Notes: generated by a model from the sequence alone, not told the origin. A DNA stretch of 64,000 nucleotides from Candidatus Poribacteria bacterium (GCA_022822005.1 JAJECO010000035.1:17119-81118); one strand, 5' to 3'; positions 35,131 through 44,377 are shown, numbered from the stretch's first letter. Numbers and translations are program-made.

Positions 35131-36159
35131 ATGACAGAACATACACATAACGCTTCGCCGACATCTATAGTGATTCCTGCCTCCGAGACAGCCGAGCAGA
35201 TGGCGATCGCTTGTGCGAATTTTTTAGATACCTTGACGCCCGATTTGCGTCGGAAGACGGAATTTGCGTTTGAAGATGCTGAACGTCAACGCTGGCATTA
35301 TATCCCACGCGAAATGTTCGATCGCAAAGGGGTATATCTCCAAGAGATGAATCAGAAGCAACGGGAGGCGGCATTCAATCTGCTTGCTACCGGACTAAGC
35401 AGAAATGGATATCAAAAGGCAACAGCGATCATCGATTTGGAAGCCACGCTTGGCGAGCAGGAACGGATGGAAGGGGTGGCACAGCTCGCTCGGGATCCTG
35501 AGCTTTACGCCTTCAGCGTTTTTGGAGATCCGACGAACCACGGTCCCTGGGGATGGCGGGCAGAGGGACACCACGTCTCGCTGCATTTTACGGTTGTGAA
35601 CCGGGAGTTGATTACGCCAAATCCGTTCTTCTTTGGGTCCAATCCCGCAGAGGTTCGGCATGGCCCCGATAAGGGACTGAGGATATTGTCCGCGGAAGAA
35701 GATCTTGCCAGGCAGCTTTTGGGATCTCTCAATTCAGATCAGAAAAACAAAACGGTTATCAATGACACGGCACCCGCGGATATCCTGACACGAGATGTTC
35801 CAAAAGTCGAACTTGACGCTGCTGAGGGGCTAGCAGTCGAGTCGATGACGACCGGACAACGTGAGGTTCTCGTGCAGCTCATCGATACGTACATCGATCG
35901 GCTTCCTGAGCAATTGGCAAAAATTGAGGGACAGAAACTGCGCGATGCAGATATAAATGATATTCACTTCGCTTGGGCAGGACCGGCAAATCGTGGAGAG
36001 CCGCATTACTACCGCCTTCACGGTCCCTTCTTCTTCGTGGAATATGATAACACACAAAACGATGCTAACCATATCCACACAGTCTGGCGGCATATCGAAG
36101 ATGATTTCGGCATAGACCTGCTCCGTTCTCACTATCAAAACGGACATCATCACGCTTAA
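35131..36159 (+). CDS. DUF3500 family protein
   Basis: A 342-residue protein with the DUF3500 pattern: PDLRRKTEFAFEDAERQRWH, MNQKQREAAFNLLATGLS, YAFSVFGDPTNHGPWGWRAE, GHHVSLHFTVV, and YYRLHGPFFFVEYDNTQND near the end. No signal peptide. The family has no established function, though its conserved His and Trp residues suggest a catalytic or metal-binding role. AAAGGAG lies about 10 bases before the ATG at 35131, chosen over GTG 35086. The gene closes a likely operon with PhyH, GNAT and aldo/keto reductase genes. Confidence 0.85.
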   Translation: MTEHTHNASPTSIVIPASETAEQMAIACANFLDTLTPDLRRKTEFAFEDAERQRWHYIPREMFDRKGVYLQEMNQKQREAAFNLLATGLSRNGYQKATAIIDLEATLGEQERMEGVAQLARDPELYAFSVFGDPTNHGPWGWRAEGHHVSLHFTVVNRELITPNPFFFGSNPAEVRHGPDKGLRILSAEEDLARQLLGSLNSDQKNKTVINDTAPADILTRDVPKVELDAAEGLAVESMTTGQREVLVQLIDTYIDRLPEQLAKIEGQKLRDADINDIHFAWAGPANRGEPHYYRLHGPFFFVEYDNTQNDANHIHTVWRHIEDDFGIDLLRSHYQNGHHHA

Positions 36160-36181
36160 AGCAGGGACTTAGCGCTAATGA

Positions 36182-36212
36182 ACCGTGCGGAGGGGCAAAT
36201 CTTTCGCACGGT
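36182..36212. terminator. hairpin between convergent genes
   Basis: ACCGTGCG (36182-36189) and CGCACGGT (36205-36212) form a perfect 8-base stem between the convergent DUF3500 and SpoU genes. No T run follows, so it may act only as a 3' end stabiliser or assist Rho termination. Confidence 0.45.
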
Positions 36213-36213
36213 C

Positions 36214-37077
36214 CTACGATTCCAATCGGTTCACCCGATACCACTCATATATCAACACACTTCCCGCTACTGCCACGTTGAGCGATTCTACCTTTCCTGT
36301 CATCGGCAGTTGCGCCCATCCTTCGACTTGTGCACGCACTGCATCGGATATGCCTCGCACATCATGTCCCAAAACTATAGCGACCCGACCTTTCCAGCTT
36401 TCCTGATTCCAAAACTTTCCGCGGTGTGGATCTGCACCCATCGTTCTGAATCCTTTTTCACGCAACCATCTAAAAAGCTCCGGAATGTTCGCTGTCTGAA
36501 CAAGAGGGACGCTGAACAGGGAGCCGTGACTTCCCCTGACAGACTTTGGGTGGAAGATGTCCACGCAGGGCGGAATCAGAAAAACGGCTGCAGCCCCAAC
36601 GGCATCCGCAGTGCGGAGAATCATCCCCAGATTGCTGGGTGTCTGTGTTCCATCAAGCACAAGGACTAACTCATCGCCAGTCAAGGTAATGTCCTGAAAT
36701 GACACCTCAAATCGGGCGAATGTCGCTACAATATGTGTCTGTATGACATTGGGCGGCGCTTTATGGGGAGCAGCGTATACGTTGCCGGCGGCAGCTGATA
36801 GTGTATGCAATACTTGAGTCGAGACGGGAACAAGGGTTGCACCAGCTTTTTGCAGGCGATTGAGAAGCTGCTGCACTGCCTTTTCGCCACATTGTTCTTC
36901 GCAGTAGAAGACTTCGATTGGTTGTATCCCTGCGTCTAACGCCAGATGCAAGATCTCAAAGCCTTCGACAAGGAAACGGCTTTGACGCTGACGATGCTTG
37001 CGCGTCTGAAGTTTGCGGGCAGCGACAACTCGCTGATTGTTAATGCTGGTAATAACGGAATGGTGCTGGGTGGACAT
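36214..37077 (-). CDS. SpoU/TrmH-family RNA 2'-O-methyltransferase
   Basis: A SPOUT-fold RNA ribose methyltransferase of 287 residues. The N-terminal substrate-binding domain begins ITSINNQRVVAARKLQ and QSRFLVEGFEILHLAL; the SpoU core has VLVLDGTQTPSNLGMILRTA (motif 1), VAIVLGHDVRGISDAV (motif 2, usually GNE), and VESLNVAVAGSVLIYEWYR (motif 3). This layout matches RlmB/TrmH-like enzymes; the exact rRNA or tRNA target is unknown. The start is taken at ATG 37077 because homologues begin close to it. Upstream in-frame starts at 37122 and 37149 exist without a good ribosome binding site. It follows prmC on the - strand. Confidence 0.85.
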   Translation of the reverse strand: MSTQHHSVITSINNQRVVAARKLQTRKHRQRQSRFLVEGFEILHLALDAGIQPIEVFYCEEQCGEKAVQQLLNRLQKAGATLVPVSTQVLHTLSAAAGNVYAAPHKAPPNVIQTHIVATFARFEVSFQDITLTGDELVLVLDGTQTPSNLGMILRTADAVGAAAVFLIPPCVDIFHPKSVRGSHGSLFSVPLVQTANIPELFRWLREKGFRTMGADPHRGKFWNQESWKGRVAIVLGHDVRGISDAVRAQVEGWAQLPMTGKVESLNVAVAGSVLIYEWYRVNRLES

Positions 37078-37161
37078 GGATCGGATTCTTGTATTTCTGT
37101 CAGGCAACTTGCTGTGCCTCATGAAAATGGGAGAAGAGAAAAACCGCATTATTATTTACAG

Positions 37162-38019
37162 CTAAACGCTGGCGAGAAGTACACGCTCAATATCAGCATA
37201 ATCTTTGATAACTTCACAATGCTTATAGGCTGGCTGTGATTTAATCAGGTCTTGAACAGCGTGGCTCTGGTTGCAACCAATCTCTAAGATGAGTTTTCCG
37301 TCCGTATTCAAAAATTGTGGTGCGTCTGTTACAATACGCCGAATAATATCGAGTCCATCAGGTCCAGCAAAAAGCGCGATTTCCGGCTCGTGCTCTCGGA
37401 CGTCTAGCGGAAGGATCGATGCCTCGCCTGTGCCCACGTAAGGCGGGTTAGAAGCAATCCAGTCAAAACGGGGGTTGGGTAGTTCGCGCAGGGGCTCAAA
37501 AAGATCGCCTTGTAGGAACGTGAGTTGATCTGCACAGTTGTGGGTGAGCGCATTCTGTTGAGCAACTTCTAAAGCTTCCGTTGACAAGTCGGTGGCAATC
37601 AGTTCCCAATCGGGCCGGTGATGACTAAAACTGATCGCGATGGCACCGCAACCTGTCCCGATCTCGACGAACCTGCATGAATCCTTCTGATGTTGTAAGA
37701 CCGTTTCAACTAAGGTTTCCGTTTCGGGGCGCGGAATTAGTACGCGCGAATCTACATAGAAATTTAAGGACATAAACTCCTTGTGGTTGGTGAGGTAACT
37801 CACGGGGGTATGGTCTACCCGCTTTTTGATTAACTCCCGAAATTTTGAAAGTGCTCCCTGGAAAACAGGCATCTCAAAGGAGAGATAGAGTTGCAAACGG
37901 CTCTTTTGCAGGAGGTGTCCAAGCAATAATTCCGCGTCTAAGCGCGGGGTGGGGATTTCGTGACGTTCAAAGTATTCCGTCGTCCACTCGATAAGGTCGA
38001 TCACGTGCCAGGTTTTCAC
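37162..38019 (-). CDS. prmC: release factor glutamine methyltransferase PrmC
   Basis: A 285-residue methyltransferase that modifies the Gln of the GGQ motif in release factors. It has the N-terminal helical domain (LLGHLLQKSRLQLYL), motif I FVEIGTGCGAIAISF, and the catalytic signature NPPYV (ASNPPYVGTG). The start is a GTG that overlaps the prfA stop by four bases (GTGA), so its translation is coupled to that of its substrate. Confidence 0.95.
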   Translation of the reverse strand: MKTWHVIDLIEWTTEYFERHEIPTPRLDAELLLGHLLQKSRLQLYLSFEMPVFQGALSKFRELIKKRVDHTPVSYLTNHKEFMSLNFYVDSRVLIPRPETETLVETVLQHQKDSCRFVEIGTGCGAIAISFSHHRPDWELIATDLSTEALEVAQQNALTHNCADQLTFLQGDLFEPLRELPNPRFDWIASNPPYVGTGEASILPLDVREHEPEIALFAGPDGLDIIRRIVTDAPQFLNTDGKLILEIGCNQSHAVQDLIKSQPAYKHCEVIKDYADIERVLLASV

Positions 38020-39086
38020 GACGATAGGTTCTTTAATTGCTCCGCTTGGTCAGCGTCTATCAAGGCATCAATGAAAGTATCAATGTCTCCATTTAGAACT
38101 GCATCCAACTGATGAACGCTCAAACCGATACGATGGTCTGTCACCCGACTTTGGGGGAAGTTATAGGTGCGAATTTTTTCACTTCGATCGCCGCTGCCAA
38201 TCATGGATCTCCGCGTTTGCGCGCGTTCGGCATCCTGTTCAGCTTGCATCTGCTCAAGCAGACGGGAACGCAAAATTTTCATCGCCTTGGCTCTATTTTT
38301 GTGCTGAGATTTTTCATCTTGGCAGGATACTGTAAGGCCTGTAGGAATATATGTGATTCGGATCGCCGAATCGGTTGTATTGACGCTCTGCCCACCCGGT
38401 CCCGATGAACGGAACGCTTCAATCCGCAAGTCTTCCGCGTCAATTTTGAGATCAACCTCTTCCGCTTCTGCTAATACGGCGACCGTTACCGCTGATGTAT
38501 GGATTCGACCGCTGGCTTCCGTTGTGGGAACGCGCTGCACACGGTGTGTACCACCCTCAAACTTTAGTCGACTGTATGCTCGGTTCCCGTTGATTGAAAA
38601 GATAATCTCTTTGAAGCCTTTCAAGCCGGTTGCGTTAGAGTTGAGAAGTTCTGTTTTCCAGCCTTTCTGATCAGCGTATCTTGAATACATCCGGAAAAGT
38701 TCGCCAGCAAATAAACTTGCTTCTTCACCCCCTGTTCCTGCTCGAACCTCGACAATCACATTCTTCTCATCATTCGCATCCTTGGGAATTAGCAAAATCT
38801 TCAGTTCTGCTTCTAAGTCGCCTTTCTGCTCGGTTAACGCGTCAAGTTCCTGCTTGGCAAAAGCGATAAACTCAGCATCGGTCTCTTGTTCGAGCAGGGC
38901 GGAGGTATCTTCAATCTCTTCTGCTGTTTTTTGGTACGTCGTATACTTTGACACAATCGGCGCAAGTTCCGCGTGCGACTTTGCAAGGTTTTGCAAATTT
39001 TGCTGATCAGCAATTTGCGTAGGATCGGCTAAACTTTTTTCTATTTCTAAATATTTTTCTTCTATTTCTTTTAACTTCTCAAGCAT
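38016..39086 (-). CDS. prfA: peptide chain release factor 1 (RF1)
   Basis: A 356-residue factor for UAA/UAG stop codons. The catalytic GGQ lies in SSGPGGQSVNTTDSAIR. The N-terminal helical domain begins MLEKLKEIEEKYLEIEKSLA, and the codon-recognition region holds VQRVPTTEASGRIHTSAVTV, with the PxT-like segment used for RF1. The start at 39086 fits homologues; the open frame upstream belongs to shadow sequence over the PhyH gene. It overlaps prmC by four bases and lies in a rho-rpmE-prfA-prmC block. Confidence 0.95.
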   Translation of the reverse strand: MLEKLKEIEEKYLEIEKSLADPTQIADQQNLQNLAKSHAELAPIVSKYTTYQKTAEEIEDTSALLEQETDAEFIAFAKQELDALTEQKGDLEAELKILLIPKDANDEKNVIVEVRAGTGGEEASLFAGELFRMYSRYADQKGWKTELLNSNATGLKGFKEIIFSINGNRAYSRLKFEGGTHRVQRVPTTEASGRIHTSAVTVAVLAEAEEVDLKIDAEDLRIEAFRSSGPGGQSVNTTDSAIRITYIPTGLTVSCQDEKSQHKNRAKAMKILRSRLLEQMQAEQDAERAQTRRSMIGSGDRSEKIRTYNFPQSRVTDHRIGLSVHQLDAVLNGDIDTFIDALIDADQAEQLKNLSS

Positions 39087-39111
39087 AGTTGGGGACCACT
39101 TTAGTTTAGTA

Positions 39112-39954
39112 TCAAGCGGGTGCTGATACTGCTCTGTCGGTAACGGTGAGATTTGGATTCTCCATACCGAGGCCGGCTTTGCGCTGTTTGCTCGATTCAA
39201 CTCGTGCTCTTTCAGACCACGCCTCAAACTCAGGCGTCCAAGCGCTGTCGTGCAACGTAGCCCGCTTACGGTAGGGGACGTAGTTACCGAGGTGCCAGAG
39301 TGTGTTTCGGTACAGTGCAAAATCTCCCGCTTCCAGATGTAACTGGACCGCTCCGGGCATACTGCGACAGTATTCAAGGCAGATCGGTTCTCGCTCTTCG
39401 GCAAGCTTGCCGTCAAGATCGACACCCGGTATAGGTCGATCTGGAAAACGTTCAATCTCCGCCGGTAAATCTCTTCTCAGATGGCTACCCAAAACGAACC
39501 ATGTCGAACTGTCTTCATACAAGGCACAGTTAATCTGATTAAAATGGTTGATGTCACCGAATACTTCATCCCACATTGAGAGCGGTAAGCCTGCGATGTT
39601 ATCGCGCCAGTCTCGATGCCATGGCGTACAGTATGGCATATCCGCCGGTTCAAAAAGAATGCCAAAATGATTTCGATTGCCATGCCGATGGCGCGGTGTC
39701 AGCACCGTGGCGATGGCATCAACCAATGATGGTAAGTTGGCGTAGTCAATAAAGGGCTGCTGATCAAGGTCGTAGTTTGCAACGGGCTGGAGTCGCTGCA
39801 CTTGAGGGCCACTTTGTTCACGGGCAATGATTTTCGCCTCGTCGCAGACCTTTCGCAGCTCCCGAATCAGTGATGGAGGAAGAATCTTTCGGAAAACTGT
39901 GTAACCTAGCATATGGTATTCTTCAATATGTTTATCAGATACTTGAAATCCCAT
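39112..39954 (-). CDS. phytanoyl-CoA dioxygenase (PhyH)-family oxygenase inserted in the rho-prfA block
   Basis: A 280-residue Fe(II)/2-oxoglutarate oxygenase. The triad is His113 and Asp115 in TPWHRDW, and His221 in TLWHLGNY, with Arg229/Arg231 next. The N-terminus HIEEYHMLGYTVFRKILPPS is typical of PhyH. It lies on the - strand between rpmE and prfA, 25 bases before prfA, so it is likely cotranscribed with a translation operon. Its substrate is unknown; a link to ribosome or release-factor modification would be novel but is only suggested by position. Confidence 0.85.
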   Translation of the reverse strand: MGFQVSDKHIEEYHMLGYTVFRKILPPSLIRELRKVCDEAKIIAREQSGPQVQRLQPVANYDLDQQPFIDYANLPSLVDAIATVLTPRHRHGNRNHFGILFEPADMPYCTPWHRDWRDNIAGLPLSMWDEVFGDINHFNQINCALYEDSSTWFVLGSHLRRDLPAEIERFPDRPIPGVDLDGKLAEEREPICLEYCRSMPGAVQLHLEAGDFALYRNTLWHLGNYVPYRKRATLHDSAWTPEFEAWSERARVESSKQRKAGLGMENPNLTVTDRAVSAPA

Positions 39955-40009
39955 GTGTTATTTTTTTCTCTAACTTCCATTCACCGCGGATTTTTCTTAA
40001 GAACCTTAA

Positions 40010-40082
40010 AAGGGCAGATAATCGCTTTTATAACCAGTTGATTTGGCCTGTTATGACTTGCCATCTGCCCTTATATGTTCCA
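40010..40082. repeat. 10-base inverted repeat between rpmE and the PhyH gene
   Basis: AAGGGCAGAT (40010-40019) and ATCTGCCCTT (40073-40082) are perfect inverse copies 53 bases apart. The intervening part has no gene. It could form a long-looped stem in the rpmE 3' UTR or be a binding site. Confidence 0.4.
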
Positions 40083-40166
40083 TCACCGACAAGAATTCAG
40101 TGCTACCACCACACAACGCTTACATCTTAAAGAGTTCAGCCGTCGGCATATATAACTAAATTTTAT

Positions 40167-40376
40167 TTAATTTTCATCATCAATACCATACCTGCGGTGG
40201 AAGCTTTCCACACGCCCCGCCGTATCGACAATTGTCTGCTGTCCAGAGTAAAACGGGTGGCACTTTGAACAAATTTCCACACGGATTTGGGGTTTGGTAG
40301 AATAGGTTGTATATGTTGCACCACACACGCAGTTGATGACACATTCCATTGTATCTGGATGGATATCTGATTTCAT
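40167..40376 (-). CDS. rpmE: 50S ribosomal protein L31 (zinc-binding type)
   Basis: A 69-residue ribosomal protein. It has the zinc-type Cys ligands: CVINCVCGA (including CxC) and CSKC before HPFYSGQQ. The ending [15 protein letters not shown] is diagnostic. ATG at 40376 lies 11 bases after AAGGAGG; an in-frame GTG at 40388 overlaps that site and is rejected. It follows rho on the - strand in the widely conserved order rho-rpmE-prfA-prmC. Confidence 0.95.
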   Translation of the reverse strand: MKSDIHPDTMECVINCVCGATYTTYSTKPQIRVEICSKCHPFYSGQQTIVDTAGRVESFHRRYGIDDEN

Positions 40377-40559
40377 GAGGATATTCACCTCCTTACGATC
40401 TTAGGGTTTTCTCAGAAGATTAGAAAGCCCAAAGTAACTCGGACTGACTGAATGACGACTTCTTCCGTTTTGAAAGAGTTCTGAGGATTATCTTTTACCT
40501 ACGTAAACACTGTATCCTACAATCATCTCACGATAACTTATCTAATGATGAGTTCACCG

Positions 40560-41873
40560 CTACCATTGATACCGTCCACTACGGGCGGGACCATTGGCTT
40601 TGGTATTATTTATCATCATATCAATAAATTGCTCATTTGTCTCTGTTTTTCCTAAATGTTCAACAAGGAGCTCCATTGATTCAGCAGTGTTCATCTGCCC
40701 CATGAATTTGCGCAGGACCCATGCTTTGCTGAGTATCTCTGGCTTCAGCAGCAGTTCCTCGCGTCTGGTCTTTGATTTGGCGATATCGATGGAGGGGAAG
40801 ATACGCCGTTCGAGCAGAGAACGTTCCAGATGGATCTCCATGTTTGCCGTACCTTTTAGTTCCTCATAAATATGTTCATCGCCACGGCTTTCGGTATCAA
40901 CCAACACGGTAGCTATGATTGTTAAGCTGCCGCCTTCTTCAAATTTTCGCGCCGCCCCGAAAAATTGACGCGGTTTCATAAATGCAAGTGCGTCGATACC
41001 GCCTGACAATGTTTTACCACTATGGGGTGCCACAACGTTACAGGCTCGCACAAGGCGTGTCATGCTATCCAGCATAATTACCACGTCTTTACCATACTCG
41101 ACCCATCGCTTGGCTTTTTCGATGACCATATCCGCAACTTGTACATGCCGTTCTGGATGCTCGTCAAAGGTCGAACTGATAACCTCGCCCTTCACAGATC
41201 GAGAAACATCTGTTACCTCTTCTGGACGTTCATCAATTAGTAGGAAAATCATCATGACTTCCGGATGATTCTCCTCAATACCGTGTGCAATATTTTTTAA
41301 GATTGTAGTCTTGCCACTGTAGGGAGGCGCCACAATCAGTCCACGTTGTCCCTTACCGATCGGAGACATCAAATCCGTAATGCGGGTTGAGAATTCCTTT
41401 GGATTATGTTCAAGTCTAAGTTGCTCATACGGGTAGACAGGGGTTAAGTTATCGAAAAGGATTTTATCCTTTGCGGCTGCCGGTGCCTCGCTATTGACCT
41501 GTTCAATCTTCAACAGTGCAAAGTAAAATTCATCTTTGTCGCCTCCCTTTTTAGGAGGACGGATTTGCCCCTGAACCTCGTGACCTGTACGGAGATCAAA
41601 TTTACGTATCTGCGAGGGTGAGACATAAATATCATCGGTGCTTTGCAAGTAATTATAGCTTGATGATCGGAGGAAACCGTATTTTTCTGGTAAAATTTCA
41701 AGGATGCCTTCTCCGAATAACATGCCGCTGCTTTCCGCTTTGGCTCCAAGAATTTGGGCAATAAGCTCTTGCTTGCGAAGACTACTGTATCCTGACAGCC
41801 CCAGCTTACGAGCCATACCATTCAATTCGGAAATCGTCATCTCTTGGAGTTTGACAATGTCCACATTCTCCAT
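40560..41873 (-). CDS. rho: transcription termination factor Rho
   Basis: A 437-residue hexameric RNA helicase that ends transcripts. An N-terminal Rho_N (SAP-like) helix region ([20 protein letters not shown]) is followed by the RNA-binding domain ([15 protein letters not shown]) and the RecA-like ATPase. Its P-loop reads APPYSGKTT with Lys188 at residues 182-190, where most Rho proteins have [19 protein letters not shown] (Walker B region) and the Q/R-loops [10 protein letters not shown] and [11 protein letters not shown] are conserved. ATG at 41873 is chosen for the AGGAG ten bases upstream. A sigma-70 promoter lies about 455 bases upstream, leaving a long leader. Confidence 0.95.
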   Translation of the reverse strand: MENVDIVKLQEMTISELNGMARKLGLSGYSSLRKQELIAQILGAKAESSGMLFGEGILEILPEKYGFLRSSSYNYLQSTDDIYVSPSQIRKFDLRTGHEVQGQIRPPKKGGDKDEFYFALLKIEQVNSEAPAAAKDKILFDNLTPVYPYEQLRLEHNPKEFSTRITDLMSPIGKGQRGLIVAPPYSGKTTILKNIAHGIEENHPEVMMIFLLIDERPEEVTDVSRSVKGEVISSTFDEHPERHVQVADMVIEKAKRWVEYGKDVVIMLDSMTRLVRACNVVAPHSGKTLSGGIDALAFMKPRQFFGAARKFEEGGSLTIIATVLVDTESRGDEHIYEELKGTANMEIHLERSLLERRIFPSIDIAKSKTRREELLLKPEILSKAWVLRKFMGQMNTAESMELLVEHLGKTETNEQFIDMMINNTKANGPARSGRYQW

Positions 41874-42330
41874 AATTTTATTGCTCCTCATTGCGAGATT
41901 CTAACCGCCTGCAGATTACCTAAAGCACATGTCTGGCGCCAACCCCAAAATTAGCGCAAGTATCTGCAGCAGGCAATCTACAGTTGACGCTACGCTTTGG
42001 GAAAAAGATCATACACTCCAAACGATTTCGTAGCAGATAAGTGATAGCATCATGGGGAGGAGATGTGTAACTACTCGCCAGTTCGCCTTCACAGACTATA
42101 AACCTATAACCGTTGGTAGCATAGTGGTGGGAAATAATCGAAAAGAAAGTTGGATTAAATTAAGATAAAAGATAAAAATGCGCAGAATTGTGGTTGGTTA
42201 AGTCCTGAGTTATAAGAAATTCCCAAACGGGGTAATATAGAAGAGGCATCAAATCGGCGTTTGAAGGTGCTCAAGATAATACAAGCATATTCGCAGCGGA
42301 TAAAGGTTGGCGGGAATAATTTCGTATTGA
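41874..42330 (-). other. long 5' leader of rho
   Basis: About 455 bases between the predicted transcription start (near 42330) and the rho ATG hold no supported gene on either strand. Near the gene there is an imperfect inverted repeat, GCCTGCAGAT and ATCTGCAGCAGGC. Long leaders subject to Rho-dependent attenuation are known for rho in other bacteria, so this is a candidate for autogenous control. Confidence 0.45.
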
Positions 42331-42337
42331 CGATAAA

Positions 42338-42367
42338 ATTATACATTAATAAACTGCTCAACGTCAA
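42338..42367 (-). promoter_or_regulatory. sigma-70 promoter for rho
   Basis: On the - strand TTGACG (42362-42367) and a perfect TATAAT (42338-42343) are 18 bases apart. It is the best promoter in the region and points to rho. The next gene upstream, encoding an ABC ATPase, ends at 42482. Confidence 0.6.
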
Positions 42368-42481
42368 GGTATTTTATTGAAGAAGATTAGAAATATCCGA
42401 ATGAATCAATGGATAAGGAGCCCAAATTTAGCGGATTTACTCAATTCGCCTCCATGTAAATGAATGGGGACGCTTACAGAT

Positions 42482-43492
42482 TCACGCCTCTAGATCCTCT
42501 TCATCGCCTGCCTGTCTCTCATCCTCTATACTGGCTGTCAATTGTAAGAAAAGTTCCTCAAGTGTCATCTCGACGGACCGCATTTCAAGCAAGCTCCAAC
42601 CATGCTGAATAATGGTAGACGAAACCGCTGCACGAATGTCTGTATTTGGGTTATAACTGATGTGGAATGCTGGATTTACGTTATCGTTTAAGCCTTGGCT
42701 TTCAATACGGTCAACAGCCGGGAGACTTTCGAGGACGGTTTTGACCTCCGCCTCTGGACCCGATACTTCCAAATAAAGGGTTTTCGTATCACCTAACTCT
42801 GTTCGCCCACCATCTCCAGCGTCAATAGAAACAGCACGCCCCTCTGAGAGTCTTACACCACCGGCAATTTTTCCATTATTGATCACAATCAACCGTTCAC
42901 AGGTCATACTCGCTTCAGGGAGGATGTGTGTACTGAGGATGATCGTGTGTTCTTTGCCGAGCGCCTTAATCAGTTCACGGATCTCAATAATCTGCCGTGG
43001 ATCGAGACCTGCAGTGGGTTCGTCGAGGACAATAACATCTGGATCGTGAATCAGTGCCTGTGCTAAACCGACACGCTGACGATAGCCTTTGGACAGTTGT
43101 CCGATAATCTGGCCTCGTCGCTCTGTCAAGCCACAGGATTCAATAGCTACCTCCAATCGTTCGGCACGTTTGCTTCGCGGCACGCCTTTAATTTTTGACA
43201 CAAATTTGAGATAGCCTGCGACGGTCATTTCCGGATATAGCGGCACGCTTTCAGGTAGGTAACCAATGTGCTTACGAACTTCCAAAGATTGCCTGAAAAC
43301 ATCGTATCCTGCGACCGTTGCATTTCCACTGCTAGCGGGCATGAAGCAGGTCAAAATTCGCATAGTGGTGGTTTTGCCAGCACCGTTCGGTCCCAAAAAA
43401 CCGATAACCTCGCCCCTATCAATACGGAAGGAAATCCCTTTCAGTGCTTGAAATTGTCCATAACTTTTTGTTAGATTTTCGACTTCGATCAT
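42482..43492 (-). CDS. ABC transporter ATP-binding protein
   Basis: A 336-residue ATPase of the ABC-2 (drug, polysaccharide or gliding-type) group. Walker A is GPNGAGKTTT, the signature LSKGYRQRVGLAQAL, and Walker B VIVLDEPTAGLDP with the H-loop ILSTHIL. A roughly 100-residue C-terminal extension (about 235-336) follows, as in the CcmA/GldA-like group. ATG at 43492 is preferred over 43543 because GGGAG precedes it and homologues begin MIEVENLTKSYG. No permease gene adjoins in the window, so its membrane partner is elsewhere or distant. The 306 bases upstream show no gene. Confidence 0.9.
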   Translation of the reverse strand: MIEVENLTKSYGQFQALKGISFRIDRGEVIGFLGPNGAGKTTTMRILTCFMPASSGNATVAGYDVFRQSLEVRKHIGYLPESVPLYPEMTVAGYLKFVSKIKGVPRSKRAERLEVAIESCGLTERRGQIIGQLSKGYRQRVGLAQALIHDPDVIVLDEPTAGLDPRQIIEIRELIKALGKEHTIILSTHILPEASMTCERLIVINNGKIAGGVRLSEGRAVSIDAGDGGRTELGDTKTLYLEVSGPEAEVKTVLESLPAVDRIESQGLNDNVNPAFHISYNPNTDIRAAVSSTIIQHGWSLLEMRSVEMTLEELFLQLTASIEDERQAGDEEDLEA

Positions 43493-43798
43493 CCACCAAT
43501 CTCCCGTGGTGAACCTATTTATTATCGTGGAGTCGTCGTCCATCGAGTCGCGGTACTACCACGAAGCGTCGCTTGAAAATCCCGATGCCTTCCATATTGT
43601 CATTCTCCTTAACGTTGGTGTAGCTACTTTGGTTACGAATGATCAAGAAAACTCAAGCAAGTGACAGAGCGAGATATTAGACAGCTAAACGATTTTCTCG
43701 CAGTATAGAGTGTGTAATTGGTCAATTGGCTCATTTTATAGATAACACATTGGTTGTCTAACCTTGCCAAGGTTTAAAACCTACGCGAGGATTTGGGA
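43493..43798. other. gene-free stretch between the ABC ATPase and the coiled-coil gene
   Basis: No supported gene on either strand and no strong hairpin. It probably holds the end of the helicase operon and the promoter region of the ABC ATPase (both - strand). Confidence 0.4.
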
Positions 43799-44377
43799 TT
43801 ACTTCAGAAAGAGGAATACCAACGTCGCAGCTTGAAGAACTAATAAACCTATTACCCCAATACTAAGACGGGAATTGCGTTTTGCAAGCCTGTCAATTCC
43901 GTTGAGAATTGTCTTGTCATTTTCAATGGAGTCTATTCCAAGTTTTTCAACTTCATCAAACCGCTCTTTGAATCTGACTTCATCAACTCGGTCTAAGATT
44001 GTCTTGCCTGTGGTGAGTAATTCAATTGTACCACGGACAATGTTATTAGCTGATTCTTGAATTGTTTTCACACTATTTTTTGTGTCCTCAATTCCATTGA
44101 GAATGATCTTGTCGTTTTCAGCGGATTCTATTCCAAGTTTTTTAACTTCATCAAACCTCTCTTTGAATCGAACTTCACCAACTTGGTCTAAGATTGTCTT
44201 GCCTGTGGCAAGTAATTCAGTTGTACCACGGACAATGTTATTAGCTGATTCTTGAATTGTTTTCGCGCTATTTTTTGCATCCTCAATTTGATCAACGGCG
44301 GGCTTGAGTTTGTTCAACTCTTCTAAAAGATTGTGAACCAACGTTTCTGTTTCTAAAAAATCAGAATTATCGGACAT
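43799..44377 (-). CDS. coiled-coil protein with tandem 65-residue repeats and C-terminal membrane anchor
   Basis: A 192-residue protein of unknown family. Residues 32-96 and 97-161 are two near-copies (about 55 of 65 residues identical) that both contain TIQESANNIVRGT and VRFKERFDEV; heptad-like spacing of hydrophobics suggests long coiled coils. The C-terminus is one membrane helix (about 171-190, IGVIGLLVLQAATLVFLFL) with almost no tail, so it is a tail-anchored, cytosol-facing protein. Its ATG overlaps the end of the helicase gene by 11 bases with GGGGGAG upstream inside that gene, so the two are translated together. It could be the membrane-acting or scaffold part of the helicase system. 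Confidence 0.8.
   Translation of the reverse strand: MSDNSDFLETETLVHNLLEELNKLKPAVDQIEDAKNSAKTIQESANNIVRGTTELLATGKTILDQVGEVRFKERFDEVKKLGIESAENDKIILNGIEDTKNSVKTIQESANNIVRGTIELLTTGKTILDRVDEVRFKERFDEVEKLGIDSIENDKTILNGIDRLAKRNSRLSIGVIGLLVLQAATLVFLFLK
43895..44284 (-). repeat. 195-bp in-frame tandem duplication within the coiled-coil gene
   Basis: Unit 1 spans 44090-44284 and unit 2 43895-44089 (- strand). They encode the two 65-residue repeats and remain highly similar at DNA level, which implies a fairly recent in-frame duplication or gene conversion. Copy number could vary between strains. Confidence 0.8.

Noticed and set aside
39087..39455. N-terminal extension of the prfA reading frame by 123 residues
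   Set aside because: It overlaps the PhyH gene in another frame, and RF1 homologues start at MLEKLKEIEEKY (39086).
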